Origin: Acidobacteriota bacterium
GTDB taxonomy: Bacteria > Acidobacteriota > Terriglobia > Terriglobales > Acidobacteriaceae
DNA length: 32,283 nt
Assembly (NCBI GenBank): GCA_025359885.1
Contig: JANYDG010000025.1
Span: forward strand, 1-32,283
Reading direction: 5' to 3'
Shown here: positions 1-6,038 of the stretch, piece after piece
Layout: every line of letters starts with the position of its first letter
Position numbering within the stretch: position 1 is the stretch's first letter
The notes under the pieces: generated by a model
What the model saw: only the letters and a program-made list of their open reading frames with translations
What the model was told of the DNA's origin: nothing
Databases searched by the model: none
Program-made: the position numbers and the translations under genes

Positions 1-48
1 TGCTTTGGGAGCAGAGGGTCCTCAGTTCGAATCTGAGCGCCCCGACCA
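1..48 (+). tRNA. tRNA-Pro (anticodon UGG), 3' part, cut by window edge
   Basis: The window opens inside the anticodon stem. Bases 1-3 and 11-13 pair (TGC/GCA) around the 7-base loop TTTGGGA, giving anticodon TGG (proline). The T arm is CTCAG-TTCGAAT-CTGAG (21-37), followed by the acceptor strand CGCCCCG (38-44), discriminator A and an encoded CCA (46-48). The 5' half (acceptor and D arm) lies before base 1, so whether this copy is intact cannot be seen. A second 3' half is at 5006-5055. Confidence 0.85.
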
Positions 49-119
49 ATAGAAAGTGTTGATAATAGTAACGATATTTCACTTTCGACCCACGCATCTG
101 CTTTTTCGTTCTTCTTAAC

Positions 120-142
120 TGTAGGCGATTTTGTGACGGTCA
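120..142 (+). repeat. 23-bp island-end motif, copy 1
   Basis: This 23-mer begins TGTAGGCGATTTTGTG and matches 4881-4903 at 21 of 23 positions. It lies 72 bases after the tRNA-Pro CCA. A more diverged copy sits 71 bases after the second tRNA end (5126-5148), and a short match is at 4916-4926. Placement near the attachment repeats suggests arm-type binding sites or another end feature of the mobile element; that role is inferred. Confidence 0.5.
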
Positions 143-318
143 CCGCCTCACACATTTTTTACTTACAAGTCGGAAGGGTCTCTCGCCATTTCATTGGATT
201 GAAGAATTAGATCGACTAATGAGATGGTTCGCCGCCGCACCCTTCCGCTGAGGCGGAGGGTGGAAGCAGCGGGAGTATTTTTTACTATCTTTCGGATCAC
301 CTTGGTTCTTCAAATGTA

Positions 319-1218
319 GTGACTGACGCCTCTGGCGCAATTCAGAATGAATCGGACTTCTATCCCTTTGGTGGTGAGCGGCAAATTACGTCAAATTTAA
401 CTAATCAACATTTCAAGTTTACCGGCAAAGAACGGGACTCCGAATCAGGAAACGACTACTTCGGGGCTAGGTACTACGCAAGCTCAATGGGACGGTGGTT
501 GAGCCCTGATCCGGGACAAATTAGCCGGAATCATTTGGCGAATCCTCAGAAGTGGAACAAGTACAACTACACGCTGAATAATCCGCTTCGTTACTTCGAT
601 CCCGACGGGCAGGTTGAGAGGGAAGTGCAACTGAGGGCGTTCATTCAACAGAAGACGGTGAGCGATCCTTTGGGACGCCATTTCTCAGGAGATAATCGGG
701 GGTTCACGTCCTCGCAGAGCGCGAGTTCCCGAACCTCGATTGCGGTACGTATTGAAACCGACCCTTCGATACGGCCAGGCAATCCGATCATCAGCGTGAC
801 GCAGCCAGGAACGGCGGGCACCACTCATCAGGTAGATGCGAATGGCAACGTGGTCAATACTGGGACGGCGACGACGGGATTGCCGAGTGTGACAGGCAGC
901 AGAGATGCCAACGGCAATCCGGTGTTAAATTTTAGCCAGGACACCAAGAACCCGTTGGAGCCACAAGCAGTAACGCCGGGAATTTCCGCGAATGTCAATG
1001 TAACTATGGGCCAGAGTGGGAACTGGGTAGGCGTGAGCGGATCGCTTTCAGCATCGCCTTCGTTTGAGTTGAACGTCGATAGCGCCAATGTCCCGCTGAA
1101 CTCTGAACTTCCGGGGGCTTCGTTCGGAGTAGGGCTCATGATTCCTGATATACCTATCCAGCAGTTCACACCGTTGCCTCCTCCTCCCCCTCTGCCGCCA
1201 GCAGCTGACAGACAATAG
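319..1218 (+). CDS. RHS repeat-associated core domain protein, C-terminal fragment
   Basis: The first ~97 residues carry the RHS core signature: FYPFGGE, then FTGKERDSESGNDYFGARYY, GRWLSPDP, and finally NKYNYTLNNPLRYFDPDG. In the same frame the codons before the GTG at 319 read YYLSDHLGSSNV, the classic RHS motif, and the frame is open back to a TGA at 220. The gene has therefore lost its long N-terminal YD-repeat shell. RHS proteins encase polymorphic C-terminal toxins or other effectors. Here the tail (about 98-299) is Gly/Ser/Asn-rich and ends in a poly-proline run; I recognise no toxin fold in it. A membrane protein follows 51 bases downstream. No start codon with a good ribosome site is visible, so this is probably an unexpressed relic or silent C-terminal cassette. 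Confidence 0.75.
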   Translation: MTDASGAIQNESDFYPFGGERQITSNLTNQHFKFTGKERDSESGNDYFGARYYASSMGRWLSPDPGQISRNHLANPQKWNKYNYTLNNPLRYFDPDGQVEREVQLRAFIQQKTVSDPLGRHFSGDNRGFTSSQSASSRTSIAVRIETDPSIRPGNPIISVTQPGTAGTTHQVDANGNVVNTGTATTGLPSVTGSRDANGNPVLNFSQDTKNPLEPQAVTPGISANVNVTMGQSGNWVGVSGSLSASPSFELNVDSANVPLNSELPGASFGVGLMIPDIPIQQFTPLPPPPPLPPAADRQ

Positions 1219-1269
1219 GGTTGGCAGGAAGTTCATGTAGGAATCACCCTTTAGGAAGGAGCGATCTCG

Positions 1270-1833
1270 ATGAGGATCTTGACCGGAATGCTTTATGCGA
1301 TAGTTGCAATCGCGATGGGGTATTCGGCGTTCCTATCCATGATGCAGGCCGTCAACGGCGCAACGTTATCTTGGTGGGACCCTGTCGTTCTGGCTTCCGC
1401 CATCGTGCTTCTGATGGCGGGAACTAGGGTTCTTGCTCCCCGATTGCCTGCTCTGTGGTTTGTAGTCTTCTCGGCGTGCTTGCCTCTGGTGATCTGCGCA
1501 GCACTCATGGCCCTGCCTGCCAGATGCTGGGTATTTGCAGGTGTAGTCGCAATGGCTCAGTGGGCACTTAGTTGGTCAGCGAGGACTCTCAATCGGGATG
1601 GTCTGTCTGCGTTCGTGGCTGGGAGTGTGCTCTTGGTGCTGTGGACCGTCGCTGAGTACAAGCTGTTCAACTTCTATCTGAACTCCAGCACGATGCGACT
1701 GTCCCCGTACCTTGTCGGGCAGGCCGTTCTATTCTGGCTCCTCTCAGCCGGAGTGGTGATCCGGTCAGCCTATGCTCTCTTCGGGAGGTCTCAACATACA
1801 GACCGTTCCTCCAGTGCCGTAGTGAGCCGATGA
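1270..1833 (+). CDS. integral membrane protein of unknown function
   Basis: 187 residues with about five hydrophobic segments (near residues 5-25, 40-58, 62-82, 86-104 and 112-130, with a further one near 148-168). A strong ribosome site AGGAAGGAG (1253-1261) stands just ahead of ATG 1270. I recognise no family. It lies directly behind the RHS tail on the same strand, where RHS and other polymorphic toxin loci often keep an immunity gene; membrane immunity proteins exist, so that role is possible but not shown. The last codons overlap the beginning of the RAYT remnant, so the native C-terminus may have been replaced at that junction. Confidence 0.6.
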   Translation: MRILTGMLYAIVAIAMGYSAFLSMMQAVNGATLSWWDPVVLASAIVLLMAGTRVLAPRLPALWFVVFSACLPLVICAALMALPARCWVFAGVVAMAQWALSWSARTLNRDGLSAFVAGSVLLVLWTVAEYKLFNFYLNSSTMRLSPYLVGQAVLFWLLSAGVVIRSAYALFGRSQHTDRSSSAVVSR

Positions 1834-2177
1834 CGGTGTTGCTCTCGAAGGCGATTCAGGCGCTGAAGCTTTCGGTTGCTGTGCAGCAGACGGAACGACC
1901 CTTCTGGCAGGCGCGTTAGTATGACTTCAATGTATTTACCCAAAAGAAGCATGTTGAGAAGTTGAGGTATATGCACAGGAATCCTGTGACTCGCGGGTTA
2001 GTGGCGAAGCCGGAGGACTGGGTGTGGTCGAGTTTTCGACATTACTTGACTGGGGAGCGAGGTGCGGTGGAGATTGAATCGTGGTGGACTGCTATGTGTC
2101 GAGAGTGTCCTGATGCGAACACCCACATCTCAGAAGCGAGATGTGGGGCACCCTCAACCTCTAGTGCAAAGAAGTAG
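1821..2177 (+). pseudogene. REP-associated tyrosine transposase (RAYT) remnant
   Basis: The frame reads SEP-MTVLLSKAIQALKLSV, then ERPFWQAR, a TAG stop (1917-1919), YDFNVF, and KLRYMHRNPVTRGLV / PEDWVWSSFRHYLTGE. These are the C-terminal signatures of RAYT/TnpA_REP (Y1-transposase-like) proteins, where the interrupted motif is normally FWQxRYYDFNV. The catalytic N-terminal half with the HUH motif is absent, the 5' end abuts the membrane protein gene, and the internal stop replaces a conserved tyrosine codon, so the gene is dead. RAYTs act on REP palindromes; one lies at its 3' end (2122-2147). Confidence 0.8.
2122..2147. repeat. REP-like palindrome next to the RAYT remnant
   Basis: A perfect 10-bp stem CCCACATCTC / GAGATGTGGG with loop AGAAGC, followed by GCACCC. 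A half copy (AGATGTGGGCAACCC) starts at 2180. Palindromes of this shape beside a RAYT gene are the expected REP arrangement. The stem overlaps the nominal end of the RAYT reading frame, so the true RAYT stop may have been lost. Confidence 0.65.
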
Positions 2178-2274
2178 TCAGATGTGGGCAACCCGCCCAT
2201 TTATCCAAGAGAACAACGCGAAGCTGAAGACGAAGGAATAGTGGTAACACTCTGCCAGACTAGAGGAAGTGACA

Positions 2275-3201
2275 ATGCCAATCCCGGATTACCAATCGAT
2301 CATGCTGCCGATCCTCCAACTCGCGTCGGACGGGGTGGAGCACCGCACGCGAGACGCCATCGCCGCAGTAGCAAGCAAGCTGCAGCTGACGGACGAGGAA
2401 CTGAACAAGCTCAACCCAAGTGGTAGCGACTATGTGTTCGGAAACCGCTTCGGATGGGCCAGAACCTATCTTAAGAAAGCCGGGTTGATTCTCTACACCG
2501 GGTGGGGCAAGTTTCAAATTACGGAGGCAGGAATGCTTTTGCTGGGCAAGAATCCGCCCAAAATAGACCTGACAATTCTCAGGCAATATCCGGAGTTCCT
2601 GGAGTACTACGGCGGGACAAAGCCGGAGGAAGGCCCTTCCATCGGCGCTGACCTTGAAATCACGCCCTCTGACGAAACGCCCGAGGAACTCATCGCGTCT
2701 TCCCACTCAACCCTTCGGAAGCTTGTGCAGACCGAGTTGTTGGCAAAGATCGTTGCCGGCAGCCCAGAGTTCTTCGAGAGGCTCGTTGTTACTCTCCTGA
2801 CGACAATGGGCTATGGTGGTTCTCTTGCCGACGCCGGACAGGCGCTCGGAAGGCCGCACGACGGTGGCATCGACGGCGTAATTAAGGAAGACAAACTCGG
2901 ACTCGACCTTATCTACATCCAGGCAAAGAGATGGAGGGATCAAACCGTCGGCTCGACCGACGTGCAAGGTTTCGTGGGCGCTTTGGCCGGGGTCAAGGCT
3001 CGCAGAGGAGTGTTCATAACGACTTCGAAATTCTCGCGCGAGGCGACAGCCTACGCGGCCTCGCTTGAAAACAGGGTGATCCTGATCGACGGGGATCGGC
3101 TGACCGATTTGATGTTTGAATACGGGCTGGGTGTATCGACGCAGAATACGTACGTGGTGAAGCGAGTCGACAACGACTTCTTCGATGAAGATAAAGTGTA
3201 A
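2275..3201 (+). CDS. mrr: Mrr-type restriction endonuclease
   Basis: 308 residues, close to E. coli Mrr in length and layout. The N-terminal ~90 residues form the Mrr winged-helix domain (NRFGWARTYLKKAGL, then GKFQITEAG). The C-terminal catalytic domain shows FFERLVVTLLTTMGYGG, DGGIDGVI (about 196-203) and LDLIYIQAKRW (about 210-220): a PD-(D/E)xK fold with D200 and the QxK triad Q216-K218. VQGFVGALAGVKARRGVFITTS follows, as in the family. ATG 2275 is preferred over GTG 2269 because GAGGAA (2263-2268) is then 6 bases upstream. Family members cut modified (methylated) DNA and can act as SOS-inducing stress nucleases. It is the one complete enzyme in the island and has no methyltransferase beside it, as expected for type IV systems. 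Confidence 0.9.
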   Translation: MPIPDYQSIMLPILQLASDGVEHRTRDAIAAVASKLQLTDEELNKLNPSGSDYVFGNRFGWARTYLKKAGLILYTGWGKFQITEAGMLLLGKNPPKIDLTILRQYPEFLEYYGGTKPEEGPSIGADLEITPSDETPEELIASSHSTLRKLVQTELLAKIVAGSPEFFERLVVTLLTTMGYGGSLADAGQALGRPHDGGIDGVIKEDKLGLDLIYIQAKRWRDQTVGSTDVQGFVGALAGVKARRGVFITTSKFSREATAYAASLENRVILIDGDRLTDLMFEYGLGVSTQNTYVVKRVDNDFFDEDKV

Positions 3202-3265
3202 AGTGGGAGTGCCCGGCTTGAACTGTGCCAGTGGATAAGAGAGACACTGTACAAGGAGAGAGCAT

Positions 3266-3546
3266 ATGGGACGAGGCAAGCAGTACCAGCCTGAGCAGGT
3301 ATTGAACCTGCTACGGCAGATCGAAGTGGCCGTAGCGAACGGGAAGACTACGGCTCTGGCGTGTAAGGAAGCCGGAATTGTCGAGCAGCCTACTTCCGCT
3401 GGCGTAAAGAGTATGGCGGGCTGCAGGTGGACCAGGCGAAGCGGCTGAAGGAGTTGGAGCAGGAGAACTCGAAGCTGAAGCGTTTGGTGGCGAACCTGAG
3501 CCTGGACAACCTTGTGTTGAAGGACTTCGCCTCGAGAAACTTCTAA
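3266..3546 (+). pseudogene. IS3-family transposase OrfA (helix-turn-helix), frameshifted
   Basis: Starts MGRGKQYQPEQVLNLLRQIEV with ribosome site AAGGAGAG before ATG 3266. The protein follows the Transposase_8/HTH pattern up to ACKEAGIVEQ. One base is missing near 3388-3391; in the next frame it resumes YFRWRKEYGGLQVDQAKRLK, then a leucine-zipper-like ELEQENSKLKRLV and LDNLVLKDFASRNF, stop at 3544-3546. OrfB begins in the -1 frame across this stop (EKLLSPERRR), the normal IS3 overlap used for programmed frameshifting. Confidence 0.8.
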
Positions 3547-4036
3547 GCCCTGAGCGACGACGGATCGCAGCATCCCATGCGCAGCAGGAGCATGGGATGA
3601 CGGAGCGCAGGGCGTGCCGGTTGGCCAACCAGCCGCGCGGCACGCAGCGCTATCGAGCGATACGGCGCGAAGACGAAGATGCACTCACGCAGGCGATCGT
3701 CCAGCTTGCCAGCCAGTACGGCCGTTATGGCTATCGCCGGATCACGGCGTTACTGAAGCGCGCTGGCTGGCGGGTGGGCAAGGATCGCGTGGAGCGTATC
3801 TCCACCCCAGCGACTAAGACCTGTCGCCGGGGACCCCGGTATCTGGCGTCGCGAGGGGCTGAAGGTACCGCAGAAGCAGAAGCCACGAGGGCGTCTGTGG
3901 CTCAACGATGGCTCGTGCGTGCGGCTAAGGCCGGAGCGGCGGAACCATTTGTGGAGCTATGACTTCGTCAGCACACGGACCCAAGATGGCCGCAGCGTAC
4001 GCTTGCTGAACCTGATCGACGAGCATACGCGCGAGA
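3540..4036 (+). pseudogene. IS3-family transposase OrfB (DDE), interrupted and truncated
   Basis: From the frame overlapping the orfA stop it reads LLSPERRRIAASHAQQEHGM, TERRACRLANQPRGTQRYR, then RYGYRRITALLKRAGWRVG and VERI. A 43-base insertion (3801-3843) shifts the frame; afterwards it continues WRREGLKVPQKQKPRGRLWL, RRNHLWSYDFV (first Asp of the DDE triad) and LLNLIDEHTRES. The rest, with the other two catalytic acids, is missing. Confidence 0.8.
3796..3843. repeat. REP-like palindrome inserted in IS3 orfB with 5-bp flanking repeat
   Basis: The stem CCCCAGCGAC (3805-3814) pairs with GTCGCCGGGG (3823-3832) at 9 of 10 positions around an 8-base loop and is followed by ACCCCG. The insert is bracketed by GTATC at 3796-3800 and 3839-3843. 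Removing one GTATC plus the insert (43 bases) rejoins VERI with WRREGL in frame, so this is a real insertion into the transposase gene. Confidence 0.7.
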
Positions 4037-4303
4037 GCCAGGCCCAATACGCTTTGAATCCTGCTCGGTGCCATCGCACAACAGTCTCCGGCTGGACAAG
4101 GATCAATGCCTGCTTCCATCTACTCCAGAACCGCCGCAGCACCACCCAGAACAGCAGGTCGGAGGCAGTAAAGTGAGGTTGCGGATGCCGTTGCTTCAAG
4201 ATTGCAAGCTGTTGCCGAAGGGGAGATTTTCGAGAAGGAGATTGCGGCGGGAGCGAAAGGATCGAAATGCCAGAACGACTAAAAATCTCAACGGACGCAG
4301 CAT
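4029..4303 (-). mobile_element. integrase-core (rve/DDE) transposase, N-terminal fragment
   Basis: Read on the minus strand from about 4303: RSFRSRRNLLLENL, a frameshift, then LRQQLAILKQRHPQPHFT, LLFWVVLRRFWSRWKQALIL, VQPETVVRWHRAGFKAYWAW, LSR. This is the N-terminal region of the integrase-core transposases common in acidobacteria. It breaks off at about 4029, back to back with the truncated IS3 orfB. The rest of the catalytic domain is missing. A long open frame merges it with the toxin upstream, but only because of frameshifts. Confidence 0.65.
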
Positions 4304-4332
4304 AAATCCGTTGTAGCAGAGTCGGCCAGATC

Positions 4333-4601
4333 TTAACGGTATGCTTCGCGGCGGTGGCGGACGCCAATAATTTCGATAGATACTTCGCTTTTTCTTCAAA
4401 GAAAAGCCGATAGTCACCGCACCGCAGACGAAAGCCAGTCTGCGGCGGCTTGAGTTTCTTCACGTCGCCGCTACGGGTGGTCAGATAACGGTCGGTGCAG
4501 TGGAGGATATCGAGAGCGATCATACGGTCGATCTGGCGGTGATCGGCGCGGGCTTCCTCGGACCAGCGGATGGAGAGGCGGCGGAGGTTTTCTTCACTCA
4601 C
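4333..4601 (-). pseudogene. RelE/ParE-type toxin, one-base frameshift
   Basis: The start GTG (4601) overlaps the antitoxin stop as GTGA. The protein reads RRLSIRWSEEARADHRQIDR, ALDILHCTDRYL, then VKKLKPPQTGFRLRCGDYR and LFFEEK, the RelE/ParE fold with its conserved GDYRL strand. Right after, the true C-terminus EVSIEIIGVRHRREAYR-stop is in the -1 frame. Adding a single A to the A-run near 4396-4400 gives a normal 89-residue toxin ending at 4333. As read, the zero frame runs on into transposase debris (to 3957). It is most likely inactivated; ribosomal slippage on the A-run is a less likely alternative. RelE-type toxins cleave mRNA on the ribosome, ParE-type ones poison gyrase; I cannot tell which this is. 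Confidence 0.8.
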
Positions 4602-4855
4602 AAGCCAAACTCTTGCAGGACCTCTTCATGGGAGACACCTTCGCCGCGGGCAAGCGACGCGCGGGCACGATCCAACGCGACCGCGGTCTCCGGTGTAAGC
4701 TCCTCATCCTCGACGGGGGCCATCGCAAGCGAGCGAGAAAGTGGCTCGATCATAACCTCAAGCAGGCTTCGTACAGCCATCAGCTTCTCGTCGGGAAGCA
4801 CATCGATCAGCAAGTGCGCCTGCTCGCGTTCGGATTGGAGATTGGTTTCTGGCAT
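4598..4855 (-). CDS. antitoxin of the RelE/ParE-type pair
   Basis: 85 residues: an N-terminal part with LIDVLPDEKLMAVRSLLEVM, a middle acidic DEELTPETAVALDRARASL, and the C-terminal GVSHEEVLQEFGL typical of antitoxins that pair with RelE/ParE toxins in acidobacteria and cyanobacteria. It is complete, precedes the toxin and overlaps it by 4 bases, the usual antitoxin-first order with translational coupling. Such antitoxins normally bind their own promoter together with the toxin. With the toxin frameshifted, this copy may be a lone survivor. Confidence 0.75.
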   Translation of the reverse strand: MPETNLQSEREQAHLLIDVLPDEKLMAVRSLLEVMIEPLSRSLAMAPVEDEELTPETAVALDRARASLARGEGVSHEEVLQEFGL

Positions 4856-4880
4856 ATTTTGATCCCTGCTTGACGACCAG

Positions 4881-4903
4881 TGTAGTCGATTTTGTGTCGG
4901 TCA
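4881..4903 (+). repeat. 23-bp island-end motif, copy 2 (partial copy at 4916)
   Basis: TGTAGTCGATTTTGTG followed by TCGGTCA; 21 of 23 bases match 120-142. A shorter relative, TGTAGACGATT, is at 4916-4926. It lies about 125 bases inside the right-hand tRNA fragment, at the far end of the island from copy 1. Confidence 0.5.
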
Positions 4904-5005
4904 AAGCACTCCAGATGTAGACGATTCAATAGCCTTCAACAGACTGGATTGATTCTGAAGGGCTTGCGACCTTTTATTTTCAGTAATTTGGCCATGAATC
5001 CGGAA

Positions 5006-5055
5006 TCTGCTTTGGGAGCAGAGGGTCGGGAGTTCGAATCTCTCCGCCCCGACCA
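5006..5055 (+). pseudogene. tRNA-Pro(UGG) 3' half, second copy (attachment-site repeat)
   Basis: A full 5-bp anticodon stem TCTGC/GCAGA encloses TTTGGGA (anticodon TGG). A T arm GGGAG-TTCGAAT-CTCTC (5028-5044), CGCCCCG, A and CCA (5053-5055) follow. Upstream there is no D arm or 5' acceptor strand, so this is only a half gene. It matches 1-48 except in three T-stem pairs, where both strands differ together so that pairing is kept. Confidence 0.85.
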
Positions 5056-5070
5056 ATAGAAAGTGTTGAT

Positions 5071-5526
5071 CATAAGAGTTTTAAAGCAGAGTTCGCTCGC
5101 GGATTTGTCATCAATGGGCGCAGACTGTAGTCGATCTTGCGATGGTTGTGACCCCACGCCGATTTGTTGCGATTGCCGCTTTGCAATCCGCTCAAGAATG
5201 ATCAGTTCAACTCTGTTACTGCAGGTCTGAAGCAAGGATCGGTCAAGACTTCCAATCTCTAAGTCTGCCTTTGCCAACAATGGCGTTCAACGTGATGTGC
5301 TTGATCTGCCAATCATGAACGATGAGCGATTGTGCTGTTCGAGCGCAAAGTCAGGCGTGAAAATCTTCGCCGAGGAACAAGGGACCCCGTTTGCATGCAA
5401 ACGTCGCAGTCTATTCAGTAATAAAAACCCCGAGCACCCGGTCCCATCCGCACGTGCAATCTCTGCCTCTACCGTAAGCCTCGATCATCGCGCCCGAGAC
5501 AATCGAAGTTCAGGTCAGGTGATGGA
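5071..5526. other. spacer without a supported gene
   Basis: No reading frame here has a recognisable product; a 77-codon plus-strand frame (5297-5530) has no family signature or ribosome site. Two things stand out: a third relative of the island-end motif at 5126-5148 (TGTAGTCGATCTTG...), 71 bases past the tRNA fragment, and a perfect 16-bp palindrome CGTTTGCATGCAAACG at 5388-5403. Confidence 0.5.
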
Positions 5527-5766
5527 CTAGACAGGATTCTCAGTCTGGTCTTTTCCTTTGTATTTTTCGCGACGCAGCGCGGCTTCTTCTCCCTCGCGAA
5601 CTCGCTGAGCCTTTAGCAGATGAAGCGCCAGTGAGATTCCAACTGAAAATCGCTCACGGCAAAGCCGGCAGCGAACGGGAAACTGCAAGAGTGCAAGGCG
5701 AGGAATATCAGCAAAACGCAGCCGCGATGTCCGGAATTTTGGTGTACCGCAGTAAGGGCAATTCAT
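5527..5766 (-). CDS. small zinc-ribbon protein
   Basis: 79 residues from ATG 5766. A first knuckle CPYCGTPK near the N-terminus and a second, CRLCRERF, about 30 residues later form a two-Cys-pair zinc ribbon. The tail is charged and lysine/glutamate-rich. AGGA sits 6 bases ahead of ATG 5766, which is better supported than the longer start at 5808. Similar short zinc-ribbon proteins of unknown role recur in acidobacteria; nucleic-acid or protein binding is the general expectation but is not shown. It is transcribed alone, convergent with nothing close by. Confidence 0.65.
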   Translation of the reverse strand: MNCPYCGTPKFRTSRLRFADIPRLALLQFPVRCRLCRERFSVGISLALHLLKAQRVREGEEAALRREKYKGKDQTENPV

Positions 5767-6038
5767 AGGAAATCCTATTCTTTGACTTGTTCTTTGACGA
5801 CCGCCCAACCGTTCAGAATGATTTCTTGAGCCGTTCAGCGGAATTCGTGAACTTTACCTTAGCACATAAGTATTTCAGATTCGTCACTGTGCGAGAGACC
5901 CAGTTCACGTGTCGCATTACCAAAATGCAACCATACGCGGTTACTTTAGGCAGATGCAAGTACATCTTGAAAATAGGGGTGAAATCGCAGATCCGTCGAT
6001 TGAGGCGGATGAACCGGTGCGTATTTTGTTTGAGTTTG

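Larger units (their letters stand above)
3217..4036 (+). mobile_element. IS3-family element, inactivated remnant
   Basis: Left flank plus orfA and orfB pieces of an IS3-family insertion sequence. It begins shortly after mrr and stops abruptly near 4036 within the orfB catalytic core, where it meets a minus-strand fragment of another transposase. Both reading frames are broken: a one-base loss in orfA near 3388 and a 43-base palindromic insertion in orfB at 3801-3843. No right terminal repeat is visible, so the element cannot move by itself. Confidence 0.75.
1..5070. mobile_element. tRNA-Pro-associated genomic island, decayed
   Basis: Positions 1-63 and 5008-5070 are direct repeats (57 of 63 bases identical by my alignment). 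Each covers the tRNA-Pro 3' half from the anticodon stem to CCA plus 15 further identical bases (ATAGAAAGTGTTGAT). This is the usual footprint of integrase-driven insertion into a tRNA gene. Between the repeats lie an RHS tail, a membrane protein, RAYT and IS debris, Mrr and a toxin-antitoxin pair; backbone genes begin after them. No integrase or excisionase is visible, so the element is probably a remnant. An alternative is a segmental duplication of a tRNA end followed by separate insertions. Confidence 0.65.

Noticed and set aside
2707..3684. 325-codon minus-strand frame opposite mrr and IS3
   Set aside because: It spans two unrelated plus-strand genes with clear protein signatures and shows no family motif.
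3957..4601. A single 214-residue toxin-transposase fusion protein
   Set aside because: The natural toxin end lies in the -1 frame and the transposase part needs its own frameshift, so the long frame is an accident of decay.
4936..5280. Minus-strand 114-codon frame containing GRRDSNSRPSAPKADSG
   Set aside because: This peptide is the reverse-strand translation of the tRNA-Pro fragment, a well-known spurious ORF.
5297..5530. 77-codon plus-strand frame after the island
   Set aside because: No ribosome site, no recognisable motif and atypical composition; not called as a gene.
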